Source: Bacteroidaceae bacterium (GTDB lineage: Bacteria > Bacteroidota > Bacteroidia > Bacteroidales > Bacteroidaceae). From it: 64,000 nucleotides of DNA. Position 1 is the stretch's first letter; each line of letters starts with the position of its first letter. The translations under genes were made by a program, and so were the position numbers. The notes under the pieces were generated by a model, which was given only the letters and a program-made list of their open reading frames with translations, had not been told where the DNA came from and made no database searches. The stretch is from contig JAFTUK010000024.1 of the NCBI GenBank assembly GCA_017466325.1, forward strand, positions 1-64,000. The letters run 5' to 3'. Of the stretch, positions 1 through 8,581 are shown piece by piece.

Positions 1-216
1 ATTCAACAGATCTTAAACAGACATTCCATATTAGAGATTCAAGGTGCAACGCACCGGGACCTTGTTCCCGATTAGTTATCCTTAGAAGAATCCAAACAGG
101 TTTAAGTTATTCAAAGGAAAATGAATCCCAAATCTCTAATATTCTGTGCCTTCCGTGGATTATGTGTGCGAAAAATAATTCCGTTTAAATCCGTACAATC
201 GTGTTGATAATAATAG

Positions 217-421
217 ATTCGTCCGATTCGTGTGATTCGTGTTCAAAATCGATCTAACTTAACACTTAACAGTTAACACCTCTCCCCCCACCCTAATTTG
301 TTTCCACGAGGAGGAAAGTTTTGCAACATCGCGAGAAAGTGCAAATTTGGCCATCTAACGATTGACGAATTTACGGTGAGCAAGATATTTATAGACCACG
401 AATCACACGAATCGAACGAAT
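217..421. repeat. 25-base inverted repeat pair flanking 155 bases
   Basis: Arms at 217-241 and 397-421 are reverse complements with a single mismatch; they are built from the word CACGAATCACACGAATC. The enclosed 155 bases hold a near-match to a Bacteroidales promoter on the + strand (TTTG then CAAATTTG after 18 bases). Arm length and spacing resemble invertible promoter segments of Bacteroides capsule loci, but the same word is also typical of dispersed intergenic repeats in this order, so inversion is only a possibility. Confidence 0.7.
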
Positions 422-619
422 TAAAAACGTTTGCTCGTTTAACACTCCGCTAACCGCTCATCCGCTCATCCGCTCACCGTTAAACGTTAAGTGTTAAGTG
501 AAACTTCATTGGCATTGTACATCTCTGTCAATAGGCAACAGATAAATGTAAACTATAGACTTTTATCTTATTAGTATTTAATTAATTAATATTAATATAA
601 TAAAGTGCCAATTTAATTA

Positions 620-649
620 ATAGAGTATAGTAATACTCTTATACTCTAT
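620..649. promoter_or_regulatory. Mutually exclusive hairpins in AT-rich leader
   Basis: ATAGAGTATA at 620-629 pairs perfectly with TATACTCTAT at 640-649. The same left arm (AGAGTAT) can instead pair with ATACTCT in the intervening loop (633-639). These are two alternative structures in what may be the 5' leader of the polysaccharide operon. A regulatory role is inferred only from position and symmetry. Confidence 0.35.
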
Positions 650-796
650 AGCCTTAAGCATAAAACAACCCCAAAAACCACTCTAAAACCACCACCTTGA
701 GCATAATTTCTTGTATCAAGGCAAGACATCTCATTTAACGCTTAACGTTTAACGTTGAGCGGATGGCAATGAACGTAATTGTTTTCAATTCATCAT

Positions 797-2332
797 ATGA
801 ATCAATCAGCAAATAATAAGAGAATAGCCAAGAATACATTGATGCTATATGTTCGCACGCTATTTGTAATGCTAATATCCCTTTACACGAGTCGTGTGGT
901 ATTGCAAGTATTAGGTGTAGAGGATTATGGCGTATACCAGGTTGTTGGTGGATTAGTGGCAATGTTCTCTGTCATATCCAGTTCATTGTCTTCTGCCATC
1001 AGTCGTTTTATCACGTTTGAAATAGGGCGTGGTGATGTGGAGCGATTGAAACGGATCTTTTCCACCAGTATCATCATTCAGTTGTGCCTGTGTGTTATAG
1101 TCGCATTGGCAGTTGAAATAGGTGGATTGTGGTTTATGCACACAGAGATGCAGATTCCTGCCGGGAGACTGGAGGCTGCTGAATGGGTGTTGCATTGCTC
1201 TGTTTTAACTTTTTGTCTCAATCTATTGAGTATTCCTTATAATGCGTGCATCATTGCCCATGAACACATGAAGGCATTTGCTTATGTTAGTGTAGTTGAG
1301 ACTGTACTGAAATTAGGAATCTTATTTTTGATCGTTTATTCGCCAATCGATAGTTTGGTTACTTATGCCATATTGCTAACCGTAGTCGCTGCCTTAATTC
1401 GTTTGGCATATACAGTTTATTGTCACAAGCATTTTGAAGAAACAAGGACAAAACTCATTTTTGATAAAACTATTTTCAAAGAGATGTTTGGTTTCTCAGG
1501 CTGGAGTTTCTTCAATAACACCTCATTTATCCTCAACAACCAAGGCGTAAGCATGTTGATGAATGTATTTTTCGGTGTAACGGTAAATGCGGCGAGAGGT
1601 ATTGCAATTCAAGTAGAAAGTGCTGTTCTGCAATTTGTAAATAATTTCACAACAGCATTAAACCCACAAATCACGAAGAGTTACGCAAATGGTGATTTGG
1701 ATAGTATGTATAAGTTAGTATGTCGAGGTGCTAAGTTTTCTTTTTTTTCAATGCTAATACTTTCATTACCTATTATCTTAGAAGCAAATCAAATATTAAG
1801 TATATGGTTGACTAAGGTTCCAGAACATACTGTTATATTTGTACAATTGTCTATGATTATGGGAATGTGTGATTGTATCGGTACTACAGGATATACAGCA
1901 TGCATGGCTACTGGTAAATTGAAAAGGTATTCTTTAACATTGACTCCACTGATTGTTTTAGAGTTCCCATTATCATGGTTGCTATTTTATTATGGAGCGT
2001 CTGTTGAAAGTTCATATTATTTATACATACTGATAAAACTTCTTGTATTGTTTGTTCGTATGTATTTAATGCAACGTATGATTGGACTTAACTGCTTAAT
2101 GTATATAAAAGGAGTGTTTTTTCCGATAGTCTTGACTACATTATTCTCCATAATTCTCCCAATCTTAATAATAATCTTTATGGACGAAGACATATTAAGA
2201 TTCTTTATACTGCTTATAGTATCTGCTATTTCAGTAATAGTTTCTGTATTATTCCTTGGTATGACACGAATTGAACGAAATATGATTATTCAAAAATCCA
2301 GCAATCTTTTTTCAAAAATTATCAAAAGATAG
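797..2332 (+). CDS. Wzx-type polysaccharide flippase
   Basis: Predicted membrane protein of 511 residues that would flip undecaprenyl-linked repeat units across the inner membrane. It is dominated by about a dozen to fourteen hydrophobic segments, with the N-terminal pattern of the MATE-like polysaccharide transporter group (NTLMLYVRTLFVMLISLYTSRVVL, shown here only as far as positions 14-37 of the protein). I chose the ATG at 797 rather than a TTG at 779, because the extra six residues look like spacer. It opens the polysaccharide locus, 9 bases before the next gene. A neighbouring polymerase (7322) makes a Wzx/Wzy export route likely. The specific substrate cannot be told. Confidence 0.85.
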   Translation: MNQSANNKRIAKNTLMLYVRTLFVMLISLYTSRVVLQVLGVEDYGVYQVVGGLVAMFSVISSSLSSAISRFITFEIGRGDVERLKRIFSTSIIIQLCLCVIVALAVEIGGLWFMHTEMQIPAGRLEAAEWVLHCSVLTFCLNLLSIPYNACIIAHEHMKAFAYVSVVETVLKLGILFLIVYSPIDSLVTYAILLTVVAALIRLAYTVYCHKHFEETRTKLIFDKTIFKEMFGFSGWSFFNNTSFILNNQGVSMLMNVFFGVTVNAARGIAIQVESAVLQFVNNFTTALNPQITKSYANGDLDSMYKLVCRGAKFSFFSMLILSLPIILEANQILSIWLTKVPEHTVIFVQLSMIMGMCDCIGTTGYTACMATGKLKRYSLTLTPLIVLEFPLSWLLFYYGASVESSYYLYILIKLLVLFVRMYLMQRMIGLNCLMYIKGVFFPIVLTTLFSIILPILIIIFMDEDILRFFILLIVSAISVIVSVLFLGMTRIERNMIIQKSSNLFSKIIKR

Positions 2333-2341
2333 AAATCTGCT

Positions 2342-3454
2342 ATGCAAATATTAATATTAGGTGGTACTGGTGCAATGGGTCTCCCACTTGTTCAGATATT
2401 ATCTTGTGAAAATGATGTATATGTTACAAGTAGAAAAGAAAGAGCGTCAACAGGGAGGATTAAATATATTTGCGGAAATGCTCAAAATAGGACTTTTTTA
2501 GAAGATGTGCTTTGTAGAAAGAATTGGGATGCTGTTGTGGATTTCATGGTACGTAGTGAGGAAACGCTCAAGGACCTGGCACCACTATTTTTAGATAACA
2601 CGAAGCAATACGTCTTCATTAGTTCTTCTCGAGTGTATGCAGAAACCGAAGGGCTGATAACAGAAACAACTCCCAGATTATTGGAGGCATCGACGGATAA
2701 AGAGTATCTAAAAACTAAGGAATATGCTTTATCTAAAGCTCGTGAAGAAGATGTTTTACTAAAATCCGGTAGAAAGAACTATACAATCATTAGACCAACA
2801 ATTTCATACAATACCCATCGTTTGCAGTTGGGCGTTTTGGAGAAGGAAAATTGGTTGTATCGTGCCTTGAAAGGTCGAAGTATCGTATTTTCAGAGGATA
2901 TTAATGACAAGATTACAACTATGACTTTAGGGGACGATGTTTCCAAGGGGATTTCGTCAGTAATTGGGCAGGATAGTGCCTTAGGAGAGGTATTTCATAT
3001 CACAAGTCCTATATCGTTGCCTTGGAGTGAGGTCTTGCAAGTATATCTTTCAGTTCTTAAGGAACATTTAGGTAAGGATGTACGCGTAGTAATGACAAAG
3101 AAATCAGTAAACCTTAAATTTAAATGGAGAATATATCAAGTTATCTATTGTAGATATTTCAATCGCACTTTTGATAATAGTAAAATCTCTCAATATTGTG
3201 ATGTCAATGATTTCACTCCTCCTCAATTAGGATTAAAAAAATGTTTGGAAGATTTCTTGAAAAATCCGATGTTCCAATATATACCATGGGATTTAGAAGC
3301 ACTCCAAGATAAAGCATCTAAAGAGTTCACGCCTCTGGGGGAAATAAGGGGAAGAGGAGCGAAGTTTACTTACATATGTTATCGTTACAATTTAGAACTT
3401 ATATATAAATTAGCAATATTAGTCCGCAAACTCATTTTTAGAATTATTAAATAG
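2342..3454 (+). CDS. NAD(P)-dependent epimerase/dehydratase (SDR)
   Basis: Extended short-chain dehydrogenase/reductase of 370 residues, probably modifying a nucleotide sugar or a sugar-linked group for the polysaccharide. The N-terminus carries the dinucleotide-binding loop GGTGAMG at residues 7-13. A serine-rich strand (ISSSRVYAE) near residue 95 and a YALSK stretch match the usual Ser and YxxxK active-site elements. The C-terminal 80 residues are basic and less typical of UDP-sugar epimerases. It lies between the flippase and a MenD-like enzyme, with spacings of 9 and 10 bases, so it is co-transcribed. The substrate is unknown; the exact reaction (epimerase, dehydratase or reductase) cannot be assigned. 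Confidence 0.75.
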   Translation: MQILILGGTGAMGLPLVQILSCENDVYVTSRKERASTGRIKYICGNAQNRTFLEDVLCRKNWDAVVDFMVRSEETLKDLAPLFLDNTKQYVFISSSRVYAETEGLITETTPRLLEASTDKEYLKTKEYALSKAREEDVLLKSGRKNYTIIRPTISYNTHRLQLGVLEKENWLYRALKGRSIVFSEDINDKITTMTLGDDVSKGISSVIGQDSALGEVFHITSPISLPWSEVLQVYLSVLKEHLGKDVRVVMTKKSVNLKFKWRIYQVIYCRYFNRTFDNSKISQYCDVNDFTPPQLGLKKCLEDFLKNPMFQYIPWDLEALQDKASKEFTPLGEIRGRGAKFTYICYRYNLELIYKLAILVRKLIFRIIK

Positions 3455-3464
3455 TTTTTTACAT

Positions 3465-5210
3465 ATGGCAAACGAATTATTTTATTCAAACGAGCGCAAC
3501 ATTCAGATAGTGATTTCACTTTTGAAGGCAAATAATATCAAGAAAATTGTAGCCTCTCCTGGCGCAACTAATTTCTCTTTTGTGGGCAGTTTGCAAAACG
3601 ACCCCTTTTTTGAAATTTACTCCTCTGTAGACGAACGTTCTGCTGCATACATTGCCTGTGGTATAGCTGCAGAAAGTGGTGAACCTGTAGTATTGACTTG
3701 TACAGGATCAACCGCTTCACGTAACTATCTTCCAGGTTTGACAGAGGCTTATTATCGCAAGCTCCCAGTTCTTGCAATTACTTCGCATCAAGGCAAGGAC
3801 CGCTTGGGGCAATTGATTTTCCAAAACATTGATCGTAGCAATCCTCCCCACGATGCTGTAAAGTTGTCTGTGGAACTCCCTGTTGTTAAGGACGAGCGTG
3901 ATGAAGCCTATGTAATGATGGAGGCCAACAAGGCGATATTGGAACTGCGTAGAAATGGAGGTGGGCCAGTTCATATCAATATGTTTACTACATACAGCAA
4001 GGATTTTTCTGTAAAGGAACTTCCTCCAGTGCGTGTGATGAAACGTATTCAGGCATGGGAGACGATGCCTGAAATTCCCCAAGGAAAAATATGTGTATAT
4101 GTTGGTTCTCATGTTCATTTCACTCCAGAGCAAACTGATGCTGTAGACCGTTTTTGTGCCACTTATGATGCTGTGGTTATTTGTGACCATACGAGCGGTT
4201 ATTATGGCAAGTATTTCCTGCTTCCTACATTATCACAGTTTCAACGGAAAGAAACATTGTTTGAAAGATTTGATTTGATGGTTCATATAGGTGAAGTTTC
4301 TGCGGCTACCTTTGCAGGAACCATCCCTGTAAAAGAAATATGGCGTGTAAGCGAGGATGGTGAATTGCGCGATCCCTTCAAGAAACTTACTACCGTTTTT
4401 CAAATGTCTGAGCAATCTTTCTTTATGCACTATGGAAAAGATAAGGCTGACAAACATACGTCCATAGACAAGTATCGCACGGCATTTGCAGAAATTTATA
4501 ATCACATACCAGAACTTCCTTTCTCCAATATCTGGACAGCATCTCAACTTTCAGCACGTTTGCCTAAGGGGTCTTTGTTCCATATCAGTGCTTCGAATAG
4601 TCGCCGTTGTTGGAATATGTTCCATTTGCCAGAGGGTGTCCAGTGTACCAGTAATGTCGGATGCTGTGGTATTGATGGTTGCACAAGTAGTTTGATAGGT
4701 TCGTCATTAGCCAGTCCTGAACGTCTTTGTTATTTGGTGACAGGTGATTTGGCATTCTTCTACGATTTGAATTCTTTGGGTAACAGGCATGTTGGGAATA
4801 ATATTCGAATATTGTTGATAAATAATGCTATAGGAGCAGAATTTAAGATAAGTCAACATTATTGTTACACATTTAGAGATGATGCCGATAAATATATGGC
4901 TGCCGCAGGACATTATGGAGCAAAATCTCCTGTTCTTGTAAAGCACTTCTCTGAAGATTTAGGCTTCCAATATCTGTCTGCAACAAACAAGGAAGAGTTC
5001 CTTACTGCATTAGAAACATTTGCGAATCCTAGTATCACGGACAAACCTATGATTCTTGAAGTGTTCACTACACATGAAAACGAGAATGAAGCATTGAGAT
5101 TGATGACATCAATCACGTTTGACGCAAAATATAAGGTTGCGGATGCCATTCGTTCTGTTGCAGGAGAGTCTGGTATTAAAAAAATCAAAAATTTACTTGG
5201 TAAGGGTTAA
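3465..5210 (+). CDS. MenD-like thiamine-diphosphate-dependent enzyme
   Basis: Protein of 581 residues with the three-part layout of ThDP enzymes. The N-terminal pyrimidine-binding part has SPGATN (31-36) and DERSAA (56-61), where Glu57 is the expected ThDP-activating glutamate. The C-terminal part has GDLAFFYDLNSL near residues 426-437, the GD...N diphosphate-binding motif as in MenD. Yet it sits in a polysaccharide locus with no menaquinone gene nearby, and MenD-specific substrate residues cannot be checked here. It probably decarboxylates a 2-oxo acid and may transfer the resulting carbanion to a sugar or other acceptor. Tight spacing on both sides points to one operon. The family assignment is firm; the reaction is unknown. 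Confidence 0.8.
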   Translation: MANELFYSNERNIQIVISLLKANNIKKIVASPGATNFSFVGSLQNDPFFEIYSSVDERSAAYIACGIAAESGEPVVLTCTGSTASRNYLPGLTEAYYRKLPVLAITSHQGKDRLGQLIFQNIDRSNPPHDAVKLSVELPVVKDERDEAYVMMEANKAILELRRNGGGPVHINMFTTYSKDFSVKELPPVRVMKRIQAWETMPEIPQGKICVYVGSHVHFTPEQTDAVDRFCATYDAVVICDHTSGYYGKYFLLPTLSQFQRKETLFERFDLMVHIGEVSAATFAGTIPVKEIWRVSEDGELRDPFKKLTTVFQMSEQSFFMHYGKDKADKHTSIDKYRTAFAEIYNHIPELPFSNIWTASQLSARLPKGSLFHISASNSRRCWNMFHLPEGVQCTSNVGCCGIDGCTSSLIGSSLASPERLCYLVTGDLAFFYDLNSLGNRHVGNNIRILLINNAIGAEFKISQHYCYTFRDDADKYMAAAGHYGAKSPVLVKHFSEDLGFQYLSATNKEEFLTALETFANPSITDKPMILEVFTTHENENEALRLMTSITFDAKYKVADAIRSVAGESGIKKIKNLLGKG

Positions 5211-5250
5211 TAGATATGCATGGTTCGTATAATAACATGCTAAATGAATT

Positions 5251-6324
5251 ATGAAAATAGGAATAGTAACCCAACCGTTGTACAATAACTACGGAGGTCT
5301 GCTGCAGAACTATGCCCTGCAGCAGATACTTAAACGCCTCGGCCATGAACCTAAGACGATAGACTTCGTAGTACGTATCTCCTTCATGAGGTATCTGCTT
5401 TCAACCTGCAAGCAGTTGCTGATATCAGTATTAAAGTGCAGACGTCCCCAAATCAGGCCTTATGTTGCCATACCAACATTCAGGAATCCCATAATGACTG
5501 ATTTCGTGAACAACCATATAGATACGACAAGGATAGTCCATTCTTACACCAAGGAAATCATAAATGAGGAGCACTTTGATGCCATTATAACAGGCAGCGA
5601 TCAAGTCTGGCGACCTATATATAATAGGTATATAGAAGACATGTACCTGAAGTTCGTTCCTGATAGCATTAAAAAGATAGCATACGCAGCCTCATTTGGT
5701 GTAGACACATGGGAATATAATTCACGTCAGACAAGGAGATGTGCCAAGTGTGCCAATCAACTTGATGCTGTCAGTGTGCGTGAGAGCACAGGTGTTACCA
5801 TCTGCAAGGATTATCTTGGTGTGGATGCAACATGCGTCTTAGACCCTACTATTTTGGCTGGAGTAGATGCATATAAAACATTGCTAAAGGAAAAAAAAGG
5901 TCCAGATTACTTGTTTGCTTATATCCTTGACATCACACCCGAGAAGCAGGCTTACGTCGAAAGTATGGCAAAGAGCAAGGGATTAAAACTTATCATTCGA
6001 GGTGCGGACAAGAATGCCACCTTGTCCGTAGAAGACTGGTTGTCTATGATAGCAAACTCTTCCATGGTAGTTACCGACTCCTTTCACGGCACAGTCTTTT
6101 CCATCCTATTTCACAGGGAATTCTATTCAATAGTAAATGTAGCACGTGGAGGCACACGCTTTGCCTCATTGCTCTGTCCCTTGGGATTGGAGCATAGGAT
6201 GGGCGATGTTTCTCAACTCCAATCCTTAGAAACATCCCCCATTGATTGGAAACGAGTTGACTATATTCTTGATAAACAAAGACAAGATAGTATGAACTTC
6301 CTAACCAGTGCCTTGAAAAAATGA
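5251..6324 (+). CDS. Polysaccharide pyruvyl transferase family protein
   Basis: Predicted to transfer a pyruvyl group from phosphoenolpyruvate to a sugar of the repeat unit, forming a ketal and adding negative charge. At 357 residues it has the usual family length. Visible family motifs are NNYGGLLQNYAL near residue 12, GSDQVWRP near 115-122, a VSVREST stretch, LDPT, and DSFHGTVFS near residue 275. Its stop codon overlaps the start of the next glycosyltransferase (ATGA), a translational coupling that places it in the same operon. Some members of this family are glycosyltransferase-like with uncertain donors, so the exact reaction is inferred. Confidence 0.85.
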   Translation: MKIGIVTQPLYNNYGGLLQNYALQQILKRLGHEPKTIDFVVRISFMRYLLSTCKQLLISVLKCRRPQIRPYVAIPTFRNPIMTDFVNNHIDTTRIVHSYTKEIINEEHFDAIITGSDQVWRPIYNRYIEDMYLKFVPDSIKKIAYAASFGVDTWEYNSRQTRRCAKCANQLDAVSVRESTGVTICKDYLGVDATCVLDPTILAGVDAYKTLLKEKKGPDYLFAYILDITPEKQAYVESMAKSKGLKLIIRGADKNATLSVEDWLSMIANSSMVVTDSFHGTVFSILFHREFYSIVNVARGGTRFASLLCPLGLEHRMGDVSQLQSLETSPIDWKRVDYILDKQRQDSMNFLTSALKK

Positions 6325-7325
6325 ATCCCAAAATAAGTGTCATAGTCCCCGTATATAAAGCAGAAAAGTACCTGCATCGTTGTGTTGACAGTATCCTTGC
6401 CCAGACCTTCACCGATTTCGAGGTTCTATTGATTGATGACGGTAGTCCCGACCGAAGTGGTGAGATATGTGATGAGTATGCTAAAAAGGACTCTCGTGTC
6501 CGTGTCTTTCATAAGGAAAATGGAGGAGTTAGTTCTGCAAGGAATATGGGGCTTGATAATGCAGTAAGTAATTGGATTACATTTGTTGATTCAGACGATT
6601 GGCTCGATTGCTCAACATTGTTCATTTGTTCACAATACTTACAGGATTATGATATCATTAGATTCTCTGCGACATTCATTTTTGATAAATTAGGAAAAAT
6701 AAAAAAAATCCAAAAGCATAAAGAATATATAACAAAAAAATCATATGTATACGACTTACTTAATCGGAGCATACCATTGATAGGTGCGGCTGGTGGACTG
6801 TATAGAAAAGATAAGATAGATGAATTTAATATAAGATTTATCAATGACATAAGTAATGGTGAAGATTGGTTTTTTGTGTGTGAATATACAATATTATGTG
6901 CAAATAGCGTAAAGACTATCAATGTTCCATTGTACAATTATGATCTATCAAATGATTTTTCTTGTACGAACACATTGAGCGTTAAAAAATATTTTGAATC
7001 AGTTTATATATTTAAGAAAATAGAAACGCTATTGCGCTTAAAAGGGTTATATTTAGATATAATTGAGTATGCGAGAATTGCAATAATCCTTGATGCCTTG
7101 CTCGTATTTGTGAAGTTAAATCTTTCATGCAAAGATTTGTTGTACTATAGAAAAAAATTATTTGATGAGATACCATGCCCTAAAATTACCTCAATCATTA
7201 AATCCAATATATCATTATTTCACAAATTAATTATCTGTAGTATTTATTTTCGCTATTCCTTCATTGCAACATGCATAATGTTGGAAATAATTTATGCCAA
7301 AATGTTTCAATTTAAAAACAGATGA
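6321..7325 (+). CDS. Family 2 glycosyltransferase
   Basis: Cytoplasmic GT-A fold glycosyltransferase adding a sugar to the lipid-linked repeat unit. The N-terminal 100 residues carry the GT2 signature: ISVIVPVYKAE at 5-15, LIDDGSPD at 37-44 and the metal-binding DSD at 90-92. The C-terminal two thirds are AT-rich, Lys/Ile/Asn-rich and poorly recognisable, as is usual for acceptor-specific domains. The start overlaps the previous stop by ATGA and the stop overlaps the next start in the same way. The sugar donor is unknown. Confidence 0.9.
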   Translation: MNPKISVIVPVYKAEKYLHRCVDSILAQTFTDFEVLLIDDGSPDRSGEICDEYAKKDSRVRVFHKENGGVSSARNMGLDNAVSNWITFVDSDDWLDCSTLFICSQYLQDYDIIRFSATFIFDKLGKIKKIQKHKEYITKKSYVYDLLNRSIPLIGAAGGLYRKDKIDEFNIRFINDISNGEDWFFVCEYTILCANSVKTINVPLYNYDLSNDFSCTNTLSVKKYFESVYIFKKIETLLRLKGLYLDIIEYARIAIILDALLVFVKLNLSCKDLLYYRKKLFDEIPCPKITSIIKSNISLFHKLIICSIYFRYSFIATCIMLEIIYAKMFQFKNR

Positions 7326-8581
7326 TCAGTAGACCTATTGATATATTATTTATATTGCTTTGGTGTTGCCTATGTTTATTTCCAGATGGTCAGTATTCTG
7401 GGCATATTCTTTCAACCTCATTGCTAATACATAATATTTTTTATTGCTATAAATGCATAATTAACAAAAATGGAGAATTGTGTATATTGTATTTATTTAT
7501 GATAATGTTCTCAATTCCTCCATTTGAATATTATGTATTTAAACAGTCAATAATTGAATACTATTTTGATGCAGTATCTTCAGAGTATATATATGCTGTT
7601 ACATTGCAATTGTTTTTATTTCATATAGTATTCCCTTTGTCTCTTGATTTTAAGCATAAACAGCAATTACAATTATACAAAAATAATTTTATTTATGTAA
7701 TCTGTTTGGCTATAACAATGTATTGTATTGTTGCTAGTGGCAGTGGAGGTAGCATTTTTTCTGAAGGTGGATACAGAGGTGCATTGGAATCTGGTAGTAG
7801 GGATTCGCTATTGGCTTATGGTATGATTTTCTTAATGCTTTCCATGGTGTCTGCTCATTCTAGGGTCAAACGTAATTTAGTGTATGTCGTTTCGTTGATT
7901 TATATTGCAAAAAATTTATTATATGGTGGTAGAATAGAAACGATGTCTTTGTGCATAGCTATTTATAGTATAAGGTTTCAATATATAATATCGTTAAAAC
8001 GTGCTTTGTTATTAGCTTTTCTCGGATTTTGCTTTATGACCTTTTGGGGTATTATGCGACAAAGTGGAAATCTTGAGGTTGGATTAACATCAGAAGATCT
8101 TGCAGAAAATGCAACAGCTAATGATGTATTTTATTCATCAATGCGCGTATACTTTTTACTTGATTATGGTTATTTGGATTTCACAGATAGATTGATGTCC
8201 TTTCTCAATTTTCTATTATCTGCTGTAATGCCGGTATCCTCTCCATTAGCAAATCTTTCCACGTATATGATTGATTATTATAATTGTGGAGGCGGTGGTC
8301 TCATATCAACTTATTTTTATATATGGGGGGGGTATTTGGGGATAATATTTTTAGCATTAGTGTTGTCAAAATTATATAATTTGGGAAACAAGAACAATTC
8401 TTCATTTTATATGAGATTTTATGTTGTGTTACTTCTTGCAATGGCTCCAAGATGGTTTGCTTATTATCCAATTCAAATAATTAAATATTGTTTATACGGT
8501 GTAATAATAGCATACATACTTAACACCATAAGTAAAAAAGTTTATAAAAATAATACATTATGCCAAGGCTTCTTCAAATAA
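7322..8581 (+). CDS. Wzy-type O-antigen/capsule polymerase
   Basis: Inner-membrane protein of 419 residues with roughly ten to twelve hydrophobic segments and a long periplasmic-looking loop after the middle (around residues 255-320), the layout of oligosaccharide repeat-unit polymerases. Sequence similarity in this family is low, so the call rests on topology and position between two glycosyltransferases and downstream of a flippase. Very AT-rich, in keeping with horizontally exchanged polysaccharide genes. Starts at an ATGA overlap and its last 22 bases overlap the next gene. O-antigen ligase is the main alternative. Confidence 0.75.
   Translation: MISRPIDILFILLWCCLCLFPDGQYSGHILSTSLLIHNIFYCYKCIINKNGELCILYLFMIMFSIPPFEYYVFKQSIIEYYFDAVSSEYIYAVTLQLFLFHIVFPLSLDFKHKQQLQLYKNNFIYVICLAITMYCIVASGSGGSIFSEGGYRGALESGSRDSLLAYGMIFLMLSMVSAHSRVKRNLVYVVSLIYIAKNLLYGGRIETMSLCIAIYSIRFQYIISLKRALLLAFLGFCFMTFWGIMRQSGNLEVGLTSEDLAENATANDVFYSSMRVYFLLDYGYLDFTDRLMSFLNFLLSAVMPVSSPLANLSTYMIDYYNCGGGGLISTYFYIWGGYLGIIFLALVLSKLYNLGNKNNSSFYMRFYVVLLLAMAPRWFAYYPIQIIKYCLYGVIIAYILNTISKKVYKNNTLCQGFFK

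Larger units (their letters stand above)
1..796. other. Long non-coding region upstream of polysaccharide locus
   Basis: No convincing gene is seen here. The stretch holds inverted repeats: a 12-base pair at 28-39 and 131-142, a 25-base pair at 217-241 and 397-421 with one mismatch, a 10-base pair at 620-629 and 640-649, and small runs of the type TTAACACTTAAC / GTTAAGTGTTAAG. It becomes very AT-rich from about 550 to 650. The run at 462-477 recurs in opposite orientation inside mfd at 46081-46096. The polysaccharide operon promoter is probably here, but no clean TTTG-N19-21-TAnnTTTG promoter stands out. Confidence 0.6.

Noticed and set aside
3465..5210. True menD of menaquinone synthesis
   Set aside because: No other men gene is nearby and the gene is embedded in a polysaccharide operon; only the general ThDP motifs are shared.
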